A DNA stretch of 64,000 nucleotides. Origin: Spirochaetaceae bacterium UBA5556 (GTDB taxonomy: Bacteria; Spirochaetota; Spirochaetia; Treponematales; Rectinemataceae). The position numbers and the translations under genes are program-made. Numbering within the stretch: position 1 is the stretch's first letter; each line of letters begins with the position of its first letter. The notes below the pieces were generated by a model. It saw only the letters and a program-made list of their open reading frames with translations. It did no database searches and had not been told where the DNA came from. The stretch lies in the NCBI GenBank assembly GCA_002425765.1, contig DIMW01000001.1, positions 124,001 to 188,000 of the forward strand. Direction: 5' to 3'. Positions 1 to 9,442 of the stretch are shown here, one piece after another.

Positions 1-446
1 AGTCCCTCGTATTCGGAGGCGATGATCGGAGTGCGCCCGCAGATGGCCCTCATAGCCTCCACGTCGCTCTTTGAGCCGCGGAGAGCCGCGACGACAGGCT
101 CGGGCGCGGCAGCCACGATCGTCACGGGATCGAGCCCGGTATCCAGAAGTTCGACCAGGTCGACACCGAGTTCCCGCACCCAGTCGGCGCCCGCGAGGCC
201 GATGTCCCGGCTGCCCGTCGAGAGCATCTCGACAATGTTCTGAGGCTTCAGGAGTTTGGCCTCGTACTCGATGCCTTTTGTCACCGCGTTTTCCGACTTG
301 CCGTTGCCGATGCGCGGCCGGTACTCGCGCTCGTCGACGGAAACAGGAATGCCCACGCCGTTGAACAGCTCGATCACCTTCGCCTGCATGCGCCCCTTCG
401 GCAGACCGATCCGGAGCTCCATCTTTTTTTTACCCTGATCATCCAT
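1..446 (-). CDS. hisG: ATP phosphoribosyltransferase (5' part; runs off the window)
   Basis: Catalyses the first step of histidine synthesis, joining ATP and PRPP in the cytoplasm. About 148 N-terminal residues are visible. They begin MDDQGKKKMELRIGLPKGRM, with the family's LPKGR motif, an 'LKPQNIVEMLSTGSRDIGLAGADW' type segment (family RPxDI...G.aDlGi.G.D) and then VELLDTGLDPVTIVAAAPE. The ATG at 446 is preceded by GAAGGAG at good spacing; an internal ATG at 422 is less likely. The gene continues past position 1, so the long or short form cannot be told. The leader carries a His-rich peptide and terminator hairpins, suggesting control by histidyl-tRNA supply. Confidence 0.88.
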   Translation of the reverse strand, partial: MDDQGKKKMELRIGLPKGRMQAKVIELFNGVGIPVSVDEREYRPRIGNGKSENAVTKGIEYEAKLLKPQNIVEMLSTGSRDIGLAGADWVRELGVDLVELLDTGLDPVTIVAAAPEPVVAALRGSKSDVEAMRAICGRTPIIASEYEG

Positions 447-477
447 CGTTCTCTCCTTCAATATTTCTCAGAAACAC

Positions 478-504
478 AAAAGCCGGCCATCGCGGAGCCG
501 GCTT
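478..504 (-). terminator. Second hairpin in the hisG leader
   Basis: Minus strand AAGCCGGC (504-497), 9-nt loop, GCCGGCTT (487-480), followed by only a short U stretch. It repeats the GCCGGC core and the CGGCTCC segment of the first hairpin, so it could be a back-up terminator or an alternative pairing partner for the leader-peptide region. Confidence 0.5.
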
Positions 505-522
505 CGAACGACGAATGTCGAT

Positions 523-549
523 AAAAAAGCCGGCTTCTTGGAGCCGGCT
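523..549 (-). terminator. Intrinsic terminator (attenuator) in the hisG leader
   Basis: Read on the minus strand: AGCCGGCT, 6-nt loop, AGCCGGCT, then six U (528-523). It lies between the His-rich leader peptide and hisG. Its 5' arm and loop (546-539) can instead pair with 600-593 in the peptide coding region, which would prevent the hairpin from forming. Confidence 0.75.
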
Positions 550-573
550 CGCTGGTGTTCTCACATATACAGG

Positions 574-654
574 CTAACGCCCCACCGCATCACGGCTCCA
601 CGAGATATGGCCATGATGATGCGCTGCACGGTAGCCTGGAATAAAATTGCACAT
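574..654 (-). CDS. hisL: His-rich leader peptide of the hisG attenuator
   Basis: A 26-codon open frame, ATG at 654 and TAG at 574-576, lies 127 bp upstream of hisG on the same strand. It begins MCNFIPGYRA and its codons 12-18 read A-A-H-H-H-G-H, so four of five consecutive codons are CAT (621-613 and 609-607). There is no Shine-Dalgarno sequence, but a TTGACA at 692-687 places the probable transcript start next to the ATG, so it may be read as a leaderless message. Bases 600-593 (TGGAGCCG), just after the His codons, are complementary to 546-539 (CGGCTCCA) inside the following terminator. This is the layout of his-operon attenuation. The function is inferred; homology cannot be judged at this length. 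Confidence 0.7.
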   Translation of the reverse strand: MCNFIPGYRAAHHHGHISWSRDAVGR

Positions 655-661
655 GTTGTGT

Positions 662-692
662 ATAAGATTGCGGAATTCGCGAAAAATGTCAA
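662..692 (-). promoter_or_regulatory. Candidate promoter of the hisL-hisG transcript
   Basis: On the minus strand TTGACA (692-687) is a perfect -35. The best -10 is TCTTAT (667-662), with a long 19-nt spacer. Initiation about 7 nt downstream would fall at the leader-peptide ATG (654). The -10 is weak, so exact placement is uncertain. Confidence 0.45.
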
Positions 693-778
693 GGGGGTGA
701 TTTCCTTAGCGGTTGTATCGCGCCACTGTTTCATCTTTTCATTTTGTGCGGCATAGTATAAAACTTAATGAGGAAGAA

Positions 779-1657
779 ATGAATATACCATCGTCGCCCC
801 AATCTCTTGGCCCAGAGCGGCACCAGCGCACGGGGAACAGAGGAAACATCATCTATCCCGTCGTCTCCCGCCGCGCCCGAGGTCTGTCGCTCGGCATCAA
901 TCTCTTCCCCGACCGAAAGCAGTGCACTTACGATTGTCCTTACTGCGAGGTGCTGCCGTTTTCGGCCCCAGATTCCCGGATAGAGCCCGGCATGGTCGAG
1001 GCCGAGCTTCGCGCGTTTTTCGCGCAGGACTGGAAAATGTATTTCGGGCGGTTCGAGCTCAAGGACATCTCCATATCGGGCAATGGGGAGCCGACACTCT
1101 CGTCGTTTCTTGGGGAGGCGCTCGAGGCCGCCCGCGTCGTGCTCCGGGAGATGGCGGCCGCCGAGCCCGGCTTTGCCCGTGTCCCCATCGTGCTCATCAC
1201 CAATTCCACGGGTTTTCTAAGGCCGGAGGTCTGCGAGATGCTGGAACGGTTCAGCCGGAGGGCGCGCCTTGAAGTCTGGGCCAAGCTCGACGGAGGCTCG
1301 CCCGCCACACACCGAATTCTCTCAGACTCTCACTTTGAATACGGGCGCGTCGTCGATGCGATCGCGGATTTTTCGGCTCGTGTGCCGGTAAAGTTGCAGA
1401 CGATGGTCTGCCGGGACGGGCGGGACGGGCGGATTCTGTTTGACGAGAAAGGCTACCTCGCGACGCTGCAAACTCTTGCGCGGAGAGGGGCGAGGATCGT
1501 CGCGGTCCAGCTCTACACCGTCGCGAGGCCGCCCGCCGAGCCATGGCCCGCAAGCTTGGACGACGCTCAGATGCGGGCGTTCGCCGAAAGCGTGAGAGCT
1601 TCTGTTCTTCCAGAAATTGCCGTCGAATGGTTCGGCCGGACCGGATACGTCGAATGA
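779..1657 (+). CDS. Radical SAM protein, substrate unknown
   Basis: A 292-residue cytoplasmic radical SAM enzyme. The 4Fe-4S motif CxxxCxxC is Cys49, Cys53 and Cys56 (QCTYDCPYCE), followed by ISGNGEPTL, the GGE-like SAM contact. It resembles the COG0731-type Fe-S oxidoreductases. A longer upstream frame exists, but ATG 779 has GAGGAAG five bases before it and starts the conserved part. Its TGA overlaps the ATG of the PHP gene (ATGA), so the two are probably translated together. What it modifies cannot be read from the sequence. Confidence 0.85.
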   Translation: MNIPSSPQSLGPERHQRTGNRGNIIYPVVSRRARGLSLGINLFPDRKQCTYDCPYCEVLPFSAPDSRIEPGMVEAELRAFFAQDWKMYFGRFELKDISISGNGEPTLSSFLGEALEAARVVLREMAAAEPGFARVPIVLITNSTGFLRPEVCEMLERFSRRARLEVWAKLDGGSPATHRILSDSHFEYGRVVDAIADFSARVPVKLQTMVCRDGRDGRILFDEKGYLATLQTLARRGARIVAVQLYTVARPPAEPWPASLDDAQMRAFAESVRASVLPEIAVEWFGRTGYVE

Positions 1658-2517
1658 ACCAGGTTGACCTCCACACACACTCGCGCGCCTCCGACGGCGA
1701 ACTTGCCCCTGCCTCCCTCATCGAGAAGGCCCGCTCGCTTGGCCTTTCGACGATCGCGCTAACGGACCACGACACCGTCGGGGGCATCGCCGAGGCGCGC
1801 GGCGCCGCGGCGAAGGCGGATATCGAGTTCATCCCCGGCATCGAGATCGAGATCGACTTCGAGCCCGGAGAGTTTCATCTGTTGGGCTACGGCATCGATC
1901 CTGGCTCAGCCTCGCTTCTGGAGGCGACCAGCCGGCTCGCCAGGGCCCGCCACGAGCGCAACGTAGCGATTCTCGGCCGCATCGCCGCTGCCGGTCTGCC
2001 TCTCGACACTTCAAAAATCACCGAGCTCTCACAGGAGTCCTACATCGGAAGGCCACACCTTGCGGACCTCCTTGTCGAAGCCCGTTGCGCGCGCAACCGC
2101 CAGGACGCCTTCGACAGATACCTTGGAAAGGGGAGACCATTCTACATAAAGAAGTCGTGTTTACCTCTTGAAGAAGCTCTGTCAGTGATCCAGGCGGCGG
2201 GCGGCATACCAGTGGTCGCCCACCCATATTCGCTTTTCGTCTCAAAGGCGATGCTCGGCACTCTCTTTTCCCGATGGAAGGAGATGGGAATCGGCGGCAT
2301 CGAGGCCTATCATCCGACGGCCAAGTACGGACAGTGCGTGATCCTGGAGCGCATGGCTCGGGAGCGGGATATGTTCGTGACCGCTGGCTCGGACTTTCAC
2401 GGGAAAGCGAGGCCCGAATGCGGCCTCGGCCGCACCGCGGGCAATATGCCCATAGAGCGGCGCTTCCGCGATGAACTTGTCGCCGCCCTCGCGCGTTTCT
2501 CTCTTCGCGGAGACTAG
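1654..2517 (+). CDS. PHP-domain phosphoesterase (RNase AM/YciV-like)
   Basis: A 287-residue metal-dependent phosphoesterase. Metal-ligand motifs of the PHP fold are DLHTHSRASDG at the N-terminus, ALTDHDTVGG, PGIEIEI, VVAHPY and the C-terminal GSDFHG. The arrangement and length fit the YciV/TrpH family, which hydrolyses 3',5'-nucleoside bisphosphates and short RNA 5' ends. ATG 1654 overlaps the stop of the radical SAM gene. The 3' end overlaps the convergent AI-2E-type gene by four bases. Confidence 0.85.
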   Translation: MNQVDLHTHSRASDGELAPASLIEKARSLGLSTIALTDHDTVGGIAEARGAAAKADIEFIPGIEIEIDFEPGEFHLLGYGIDPGSASLLEATSRLARARHERNVAILGRIAAAGLPLDTSKITELSQESYIGRPHLADLLVEARCARNRQDAFDRYLGKGRPFYIKKSCLPLEEALSVIQAAGGIPVVAHPYSLFVSKAMLGTLFSRWKEMGIGGIEAYHPTAKYGQCVILERMARERDMFVTAGSDFHGKARPECGLGRTAGNMPIERRFRDELVAALARFSLRGD

Positions 2518-3635
2518 GTAGGGATTTCTTCCTTTTTCGGAGTGCCTTCTTTGGGGGCGCCTTCGCTCTCTTCGTTGAGGGTGCGGTACAGATCACCGGC
2601 AGCGATGAAGAGTATGAGCACGAGAGGGCCGAGAATTATGCCGTTGAAGCCAAAAACGGCGAGTCCTCCCGTGATCGAGAAGAATAGTAACAACGGATGC
2701 ACCTTGAGCTGCCCGCCCAGCACCACAGGCCTCACAAAATTATCGAGCGCCGAGACGGCGATCCCGGCACAGACCAGGAACACGATTGCCCTGATGATAT
2801 CGCCTTTCAATGCGATGGAAATGCCCATAGGCACCCATACGACCGCCGTGCCGAACATGGGTACGAATGATGAGATAGCGGTGAGGACTGCGAGGAGCAC
2901 GTTACTCTTGAAGCCAAAGATGAGGCTTACGATAAACATCATAAACCCCTGGAAAAGCGCGACGAGAAAATAGCCCATGACGAGTTGCCGGCCTGTCTCC
3001 CGGAGCTTCCCCATGAAGAGGCGTGTATGTATCGGATTGAAGGGCATCATTGAGACGAAGGTATCTCCCAGCGCTTTGCCATCCATCAGGAGGTAATACA
3101 GTGTGAACACGATAAAAAGGATCGCGACGACAAACTGCGCGACATTCTTTATAATCGAGGTCGAGATGCGGACGACCTGATTGGCCGCCGAGGTGAGGAG
3201 TGACTGTAGTTCTTTCGTCAGATCCAGCTTGCTCAAATCGAATGAATCACCGAAGAAGGACTGAAGCGCTGTGCCGATCTGGCCCTGGGGGTCGATTCTG
3301 AATTTATCGGCATTGGCCTCAAAGAAGTGGACGCCCGATTTGAGAAGATCCGCCAGCTGCCTGGTGGTCGACACTGTGAGAAAGGCGAGGGGAACGAGCA
3401 GGATGAGGACTCCAAACACCGAGAGAAGGATTGCGCTGACATATGAGCCGAAAGTTTTCTTGCCGCGGACGCGCTCAGGCCCGCTCAGCTTTTGATGGAG
3501 GGGCTCGAGAAACACATACAGGAGGCCGCTCCACAGAATCACGGTCAGAAAAGGATAGAAAAGGCGGGCGACGAGCAAGAAAAGCAGAAGAAAGAGAAGG
3601 AAAAAGGAGATTTTTTGCGGGCTTGGCGTTTTCAT
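2514..3635 (-). CDS. AI-2E family transporter
   Basis: A 373-residue inner-membrane protein of the AI-2E exporter family (YdiK/PerM-like). Several hydrophobic segments are separated by a long amphipathic stretch at about residues 85-150, then a membrane-rich C-terminal half with the family-like GFNGIILGPLVL segment. The C-terminal tail is acidic and charged. ATG 3635 has GGAG just upstream. Family members export a range of substrates; nothing here fixes the cargo. Confidence 0.85.
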   Translation of the reverse strand: MKTPSPQKISFFLLFLLLFLLVARLFYPFLTVILWSGLLYVFLEPLHQKLSGPERVRGKKTFGSYVSAILLSVFGVLILLVPLAFLTVSTTRQLADLLKSGVHFFEANADKFRIDPQGQIGTALQSFFGDSFDLSKLDLTKELQSLLTSAANQVVRISTSIIKNVAQFVVAILFIVFTLYYLLMDGKALGDTFVSMMPFNPIHTRLFMGKLRETGRQLVMGYFLVALFQGFMMFIVSLIFGFKSNVLLAVLTAISSFVPMFGTAVVWVPMGISIALKGDIIRAIVFLVCAGIAVSALDNFVRPVVLGGQLKVHPLLLFFSITGGLAVFGFNGIILGPLVLILFIAAGDLYRTLNEESEGAPKEGTPKKEEIPT

Positions 3636-3854
3636 TGAGCTCCATGATATTTGTTTTCGGAGCTTATGAATAGATATCCCGTTCAGCGAACCGCGGGCTT
3701 TTTGAAGAGCGCCTCCATCAAGAGATAAATGCTCCGCATGCGGAATCGATGCTCCGGTGACAGATGTGCCGCATCGGGGACTCCGTTACCCAGTACCATT
3801 CTTTGACACAGGGCTCGCTAGACAGGGGTACCGCTCTTCGTGCAGTATGGTGGC

Positions 3855-4562
3855 GTGAGTACACTGTATGTGGTCGCCACGCCCATCGGCAATCTGAGCG
3901 ACATCACGCTGCGGGCGCTCGAGACGCTCGGGGCGGTCGATACTGTCGCCTGCGAGGACACGCGGCACACGCTCAAGCTGCTTTCGCACTTTGACATCCA
4001 CAAGCCGCTTGTTCCCTGCCACGCGAACGACGAGCGGAGGGGCGCGGAGCGGGTCGCAGGTCTGTTGGATGAAGGGAAGAACGTTGCCTACTGCTCCGAC
4101 GCCGGGACGCCGGGCCTGTCGGACCCTGGAGCCGTGCTGGTGCGCGAGGCGCGCAGGCGGGGGCACAGAGTCATCCCCATACCGGGCCCCAGCGCCTTCG
4201 CCTGTCTTGTCAGCGCCGCCGGCGTTTCGGGGCGGACCTTTCTCTTCGACGGCTTTCTTTCGCCCAAGCCCGGAAAGCGGCGGGCGAGGCTCAAGGAACT
4301 GCTGTCGAGGGAAGAATCCTTTGTGCTCTATGAGTCTCCTTTCCGGATCGGCAAGCTCCTCGCCGATATCGCGTCGATCAACCCGGAGCGGCGGGTGTGT
4401 GTTGGGAGAGAGCTTACAAAAATACATGAAGAGATACTTGAGGGAACCGCTGCCGAACTCGCCGCGCGCTTTCCCGCCGAATCGGCAAAAGGCGAGTTCT
4501 GTCTTCTTGTACACGGACTCGGCGGAGAATCTTCCATCAGTCAGTCAGGTGACGATGCATGA
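3855..4562 (+). CDS. rsmI: 16S rRNA (cytidine-1402-2'-O)-methyltransferase
   Basis: About 235 residues of the tetrapyrrole-methylase-like fold. Motifs: [17 protein letters not shown] at the N-terminus, [28 protein letters not shown] and RELTKIHEE. It 2'-O-methylates C1402 in the ribosomal decoding centre. GTG 3855 matches the usual family start (M-S-T-L-Y); GTG 3840 is in frame and has AGGGG about 11 bases upstream, so the start is uncertain by five residues. The stop overlaps the next gene's ATG (ATGA). Confidence 0.9.
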   Translation: MSTLYVVATPIGNLSDITLRALETLGAVDTVACEDTRHTLKLLSHFDIHKPLVPCHANDERRGAERVAGLLDEGKNVAYCSDAGTPGLSDPGAVLVREARRRGHRVIPIPGPSAFACLVSAAGVSGRTFLFDGFLSPKPGKRRARLKELLSREESFVLYESPFRIGKLLADIASINPERRVCVGRELTKIHEEILEGTAAELAARFPAESAKGEFCLLVHGLGGESSISQSGDDA

Positions 4563-5413
4563 TGGACCTTCGCCATTTCGCCAACCTCCACGGCCGCGCC
4601 AGAACTCGCAAGGCCGTCCTCATCCTTGAACGCATCGAGCGCGAGTGGCCGTCCTCGGACGAGCATTCCAAAGAATTTTCGCTCACGTATCTCAGAGGGC
4701 TTGCCGAGTTCATTGCGGCCTCCGATGAAAGTTCGGCGGAGATCGTCCTCGCGGCGCGGAATTTTCTTCTCGACTCTGTTATAGCCCCTCAGCCGCGGCC
4801 ATCGGACACAGTTGCCGCACAAGGCTCTTCCGGGACTGACAGCGGCAGTGCCGTCTTTTTTCTGGCCACACTCAGGGCCATCAACCGTTTCCGCCACGCC
4901 CTCATGGCAGTCTCCGGCCAGAACCCCGCCGACTGGGATTTCATAGCCGGACCACGCCCAGCCCTGTCGCGTGCCGCCCGCAGGCCTGGCATGCGCGCCT
5001 ACCTCGAGGACGTCCGTTCTCCTTTCAATGTAGGGAGCATTTTCCGCACGGCGGAAGCCCTCGGGTTCGAGGAAATCATCCTCTCTCCCGAATGCGCCGA
5101 CCCCTTTCACCCCCGGGCGCGGCGGACCGCGATGGGTACGGTCGCGCGTCTGCCCTGGCGCCGAGCGCCAATTTCGGCGCTTGGAGAGATGGAGGGAGTT
5201 TTTGCGCTGGAGGTGGGCGGCACCGCCCTGCGCGAGTTCGTTTTTCCCCTGTCTGGCGTCATGGTGCTGGGCTCCGAAGAGCTCGGCGTCTCCCGCGAAG
5301 CGTTGAATTTCTGTGGTGCGGGTTGCGTCGGAATTCCGCTGGTGGGCTCAAAGGCTTCTCTCAATGTCGCGACCGCGTTCGGCATCGCCGGGTTTGCCTG
5401 GCTTTCCTCGTAG
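4559..5413 (+). CDS. TrmH/SpoU-family RNA 2'-O-ribose methyltransferase
   Basis: A 284-residue protein. The C-terminal half is a SPOUT knot methyltransferase with all three motifs: [25 protein letters not shown] and [18 protein letters not shown]. The N-terminal 130 residues are a less conserved alpha-helical extension. It overlaps rsmI by four bases, so two rRNA/tRNA modification genes form a pair. The exact RNA site is unknown. Confidence 0.88.
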   Translation: MMDLRHFANLHGRARTRKAVLILERIEREWPSSDEHSKEFSLTYLRGLAEFIAASDESSAEIVLAARNFLLDSVIAPQPRPSDTVAAQGSSGTDSGSAVFFLATLRAINRFRHALMAVSGQNPADWDFIAGPRPALSRAARRPGMRAYLEDVRSPFNVGSIFRTAEALGFEEIILSPECADPFHPRARRTAMGTVARLPWRRAPISALGEMEGVFALEVGGTALREFVFPLSGVMVLGSEELGVSREALNFCGAGCVGIPLVGSKASLNVATAFGIAGFAWLSS

Positions 5414-5430
5414 ATAATTTCCGTGAAAGG

Positions 5431-5459
5431 TTGACGGTTTTTTCAAACCAGCGTACACT
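5431..5459 (+). promoter_or_regulatory. Promoter of the sugar ABC ATPase gene
   Basis: TTGACG (5431-5436), 17-nt spacer, TACACT (5454-5459), then AGGGAGG before the ATG at 5495. Confidence 0.7.
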
Positions 5460-5494
5460 ATCTTCATAACATACACCTCTTAAAGGGAGGATCC

Positions 5495-6616
<1,122 letters not shown>

Positions 6617-6654
6617 AGTTGTTTTTCAGTCATGTCCGGCGTCGCACGGGCTTG

Positions 6655-6687
6655 AAAAAAGCCGCTCTTCAATAGAGCGGCTTTTTT
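6655..6687. terminator. Bidirectional intrinsic terminator
   Basis: AGCCGCTCT (6660-6668), 5-nt loop, AGAGCGGCT (6674-6682), flanked by six A on the left and six T on the right. It can end both the ABC ATPase gene (plus) and the small basic protein gene (minus). Confidence 0.9.
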
Positions 6688-6694
6688 ACGGGGC

Positions 6695-6805
6695 TTATTC
6701 AGCCTCTTTCGATTCTTTCTTTGCGCGTTTTTCGGCGCGCTTTTCTTTGAGTGTCTTTTGGGGCTTTTTCTTTTCAGCCGTCTTGGGTTTATCCATCGAC
6801 TTCAT
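6695..6805 (-). CDS. Very small Lys/Arg/Glu-rich protein (36 aa)
   Basis: ATG at 6805 is preceded by AGAGGTG at proper spacing, and the frame ends TAA (6695-6697) just before a strong terminator. The product begins MKSMDKPKTAEKKKPQKTLK and continues as a run of K/R/E/A helix-forming residues with no hydrophobic core. It is probably a charged helical peptide binding nucleic acid or ribosomes, but no family was recognised. An own Shine-Dalgarno sequence and terminator argue that it is real. Confidence 0.7.
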   Translation of the reverse strand: MKSMDKPKTAEKKKPQKTLKEKRAEKRAKKESKEAE

Positions 6806-6854
6806 AGTTCACCTCTTCTGTCTATATTATCGAGACAAACGGAGAGTTTGTAAA

Positions 6855-8153
6855 TTACTTTTCTTCGCTGCTAAGATTCTCCATTGGTTCGCCTTTTGTC
6901 ACTTTGCCCATCACAAAGCGCGCACAGAGCATGCAGATCGTGCAGAAGAGGAATATCCCCGGATACCCGAAGATATCGATTATGAGACCGGTAAGGATGG
7001 GCGCCAGAATTGCGGCGGCCTGGCTCGCGGTGTAATAGAGGCCCGTGTAGATGCCGATGGTTCCCCATTCTGCCATCTGCCAGAGCATGGGGAAGGAGTT
7101 TGTGATGATCGAGACCCAGAAGATGCCGAACAGAAACATGATCGCCCAGAATGTCCCCAGTTTCAGCGATCCCGAAAGCCCCGCGGTGATCCATGGATGT
7201 ACGAACAGAATGGCGGTCAGTATGGATATGACGAGGAGACTCGCGCGGATTGTCTTCTTTCTGCCGATGCGGTGCGCGACGTAGCCTGAGGGGATGGCGA
7301 AGATCGCGTAGGCGATTCCGACCATTCCCGAGGCCAGCGCCGCCGTGCCGGTCGAGGTTTTGAGCACATCGACCGAATATTTGCCGATAAAGGGGAGGAC
7401 CCCTTGATATCCCATGAACCACAGGAAGAGAGAGATGAGGATGTAGAGCGCGCTCTTATCCTTCTGGGCGGCCACGTTCCGGAAACTTTCAAGGATCGGC
7501 GCCTTTTGTTCTTGTTCTTCGGAAGCATCCTGTTTTTTTTCTCGGATAAATATGGCGAGAAGGATGACGGCCAGCACGACAAAGATGCCGGCGAGGGGGA
7601 AGGGCAGCCTGTCCTTTGTGGCGCCGAGCAGGGGCAGCACCGTGTCGAGGTCCATGAGCCTCGCGAGGCCGACTGTTCCAACAATGCTGGCGATTCCGCC
7701 CATGGTGTTGATCACGCCGTTCGCCTCGGAGCGGTAATCCGCGGGAATCGTGTCGGGCATGAGCGCGACTATAGGCCCTCGTACCGACTGTTTCGTCACG
7801 TTGAGCAGGATGAGGGTAGTGAGCAGGACGGCAAGCGATACTCCCGCGGCATAGGGGATGGCCCCGAACAGCAGCGCCGTGAGCGGCAGAAGTACAAGGA
7901 TGTAGGGCATGCGGCGGCCGATTCTCGTGTGCGTGCGGTCGGACCACGCGCTCACGATCGGTATGAGGAAAATGGCGAGAATGTTGTCGATGGTCATGAG
8001 GAAGCCGACGAGACTCATTTTTTGTATGTACCTGCTGAGAAAAATTGTCACATAGTTGTCGTACAGGGGGTCCATGAGCCCCATTGTGAAAAAGCCGAAG
8101 CCGATAAGAAAGGTTATGCCGAGATACGGTCCGAACCCCTTTTTCTTGCTCAT
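6855..8153 (-). CDS. MFS transporter, glycoside/sucrose-type (SLC45/GPH-like)
   Basis: A 432-residue, 12-helix major facilitator. Family features are the N-terminal FFTMGLMDPLYDNYV segment and the loop-2 motif SAWSDRTHTRIGRRMPYI, both typical of proton- or sodium-coupled sugar carriers. ATG 8153 follows AAGGAGG; an in-frame ATG at 8189 overlaps the upstream stop (ATGA) but lacks a ribosome site. As last gene of an operon after a GHMP sugar kinase, it probably imports the kinase's sugar or a glycoside of it. Confidence 0.85.
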   Translation of the reverse strand: MSKKKGFGPYLGITFLIGFGFFTMGLMDPLYDNYVTIFLSRYIQKMSLVGFLMTIDNILAIFLIPIVSAWSDRTHTRIGRRMPYILVLLPLTALLFGAIPYAAGVSLAVLLTTLILLNVTKQSVRGPIVALMPDTIPADYRSEANGVINTMGGIASIVGTVGLARLMDLDTVLPLLGATKDRLPFPLAGIFVVLAVILLAIFIREKKQDASEEQEQKAPILESFRNVAAQKDKSALYILISLFLWFMGYQGVLPFIGKYSVDVLKTSTGTAALASGMVGIAYAIFAIPSGYVAHRIGRKKTIRASLLVISILTAILFVHPWITAGLSGSLKLGTFWAIMFLFGIFWVSIITNSFPMLWQMAEWGTIGIYTGLYYTASQAAAILAPILTGLIIDIFGYPGIFLFCTICMLCARFVMGKVTKGEPMENLSSEEK

Positions 8154-8185
8154 CACAGCCTCCTTGCGGTCATCTCTGGTAGTAC

Positions 8186-9442
8186 TCATCGCATGAGAAT
8201 TCTACAGACGCCATGAGATCGGATATTCAGGCTCCGGACGCAGCCTTTTCCGAAGACCGCCTCCATCCGCCCGAGAAATTCCTGGAATTTGGTTTTTGGG
8301 ACATAAACCTGCACGGTCCCCGCGAAGCCGCCTCCGTGGACGCGCCAGGCCCCTTCGTTCCCCAAGATATCTTCACTGAGCGCGAGTGCGACGGCGAGGC
8401 TCTGCTGTCGTGGGTCGCCTGTCTGAATGTTCTGCAGGTACATCCAGCTCGATCGTCCGGATTCCCGGACGATCGAGAGATAGCCTTCTATATCATCTTG
8501 GGCGAGCGCCGATTGCATTCGGCCTGGACGCTCGGTTTCGTGCACGAAGTGCCAGGCGCGCAAGAATGCCCTGTCTCCGCAGCTGGCCCTAATCTCCGGA
8601 ACCCGGGCCAGCAGGTCGGCCTTTGTGACGATACCCAGCGTCCGGGCGCCGCAGAGGGCCGCCACCGACTTCATCTCCCGAGGGATGGCGGCATACTCGC
8701 CGGTGAGATCTTCATGATCCGAGCCGGTGTTGACGATGGCGAGCACCAGATCGTGCGCGGAAAAATTGTAGGCTATCGTCTCGATCTTGGGTTTTTCAGG
8801 CTCGCCGAAATCGATGGATACGATACCGCCTATCGCACAGGCGAGCTGATCCATGAGTCCGCAGGGCTTCCCGAAATATTCGTTTTCGGCGAACTGCCCC
8901 GCGACGGCCCACTCGGTGGGGCTGAGCCCGTAATTTCCAAGATCATCGAAAATGGCGGTCATGAGCAGTTCAAAGGCCGCGGAGCTCGATAACCCCGAAC
9001 CAGCGGGGACTTCCGAATCCATGGCGATATCGAAGCCTTTTTGGAGAGGGAGCCCCTTTCGGGAGAGCCAGCCGGCGAGGCCCCGAATGATGGCCGCAGG
9101 GGAGCCAGCCTCATCCGCCCGAGGGGCTGTGTCTGAAATATCGAGTGACAGAGGTGCGTAGCCGGCGGAGATCAGCCTGACGGTCGAGTCGTTTCGCGGG
9201 CGCGCGGCCGCGAGCATATCGAGGTTCACCGAAGCGGCGAGCACGCGCCCATTGTTGTGGTCGGTGTGATTGCCACCAAGCTCTGTACGGCCGGGTGAAG
9301 AATAGTAGCGCGGTGCCCCGGTGGCGACTATCCCGTCGTCAGGCAGCCCTGAGGCGAGCCCGACGAACCTGGCCGCTTGGTGCGCTCCCTCATCGCCGGG
9401 AAGTTCCGATATTCTCAGGTGAGGAATTTTCTGTGGGATCAT
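8186..9442 (-). CDS. Galactokinase-family GHMP sugar kinase
   Basis: A 418-residue GHMP kinase. The galactokinase signature appears as SPGRTELGGNHTDHNNG (usual form PGRvNliGEHTDYn.G). The ATP loop is VPAGSGLSSSAAFE and the third motif AWRVHGGGFAGTVQVYV. In the sugar-binding motif the usual Glu is Asn and the usual Tyr is His, as in a known variant subgroup, so galactose is likely but another sugar is possible. It overlaps the upstream carbonic anhydrase-fold gene and the downstream MFS frame by ATGA junctions. Confidence 0.83.
   Translation of the reverse strand: MIPQKIPHLRISELPGDEGAHQAARFVGLASGLPDDGIVATGAPRYYSSPGRTELGGNHTDHNNGRVLAASVNLDMLAAARPRNDSTVRLISAGYAPLSLDISDTAPRADEAGSPAAIIRGLAGWLSRKGLPLQKGFDIAMDSEVPAGSGLSSSAAFELLMTAIFDDLGNYGLSPTEWAVAGQFAENEYFGKPCGLMDQLACAIGGIVSIDFGEPEKPKIETIAYNFSAHDLVLAIVNTGSDHEDLTGEYAAIPREMKSVAALCGARTLGIVTKADLLARVPEIRASCGDRAFLRAWHFVHETERPGRMQSALAQDDIEGYLSIVRESGRSSWMYLQNIQTGDPRQQSLAVALALSEDILGNEGAWRVHGGGFAGTVQVYVPKTKFQEFLGRMEAVFGKGCVRSLNIRSHGVCRILMR

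Noticed and set aside
3636..3839. tRNA or small RNA in the gap before rsmI
   Set aside because: No T-loop GTTCRA pattern or acceptor pairing was found; only weak repeats and a possible TTGACA at 3804 with no good -10.
3786..4514. 242-codon minus-strand frame opposite rsmI
   Set aside because: rsmI motifs are complete on the plus strand.
8154..8189. 12-residue N-terminal extension of the MFS carrier from ATG 8189
   Set aside because: This stretch contains the AAGGAGG ribosome site for ATG 8153, which starts the natural N-terminus.
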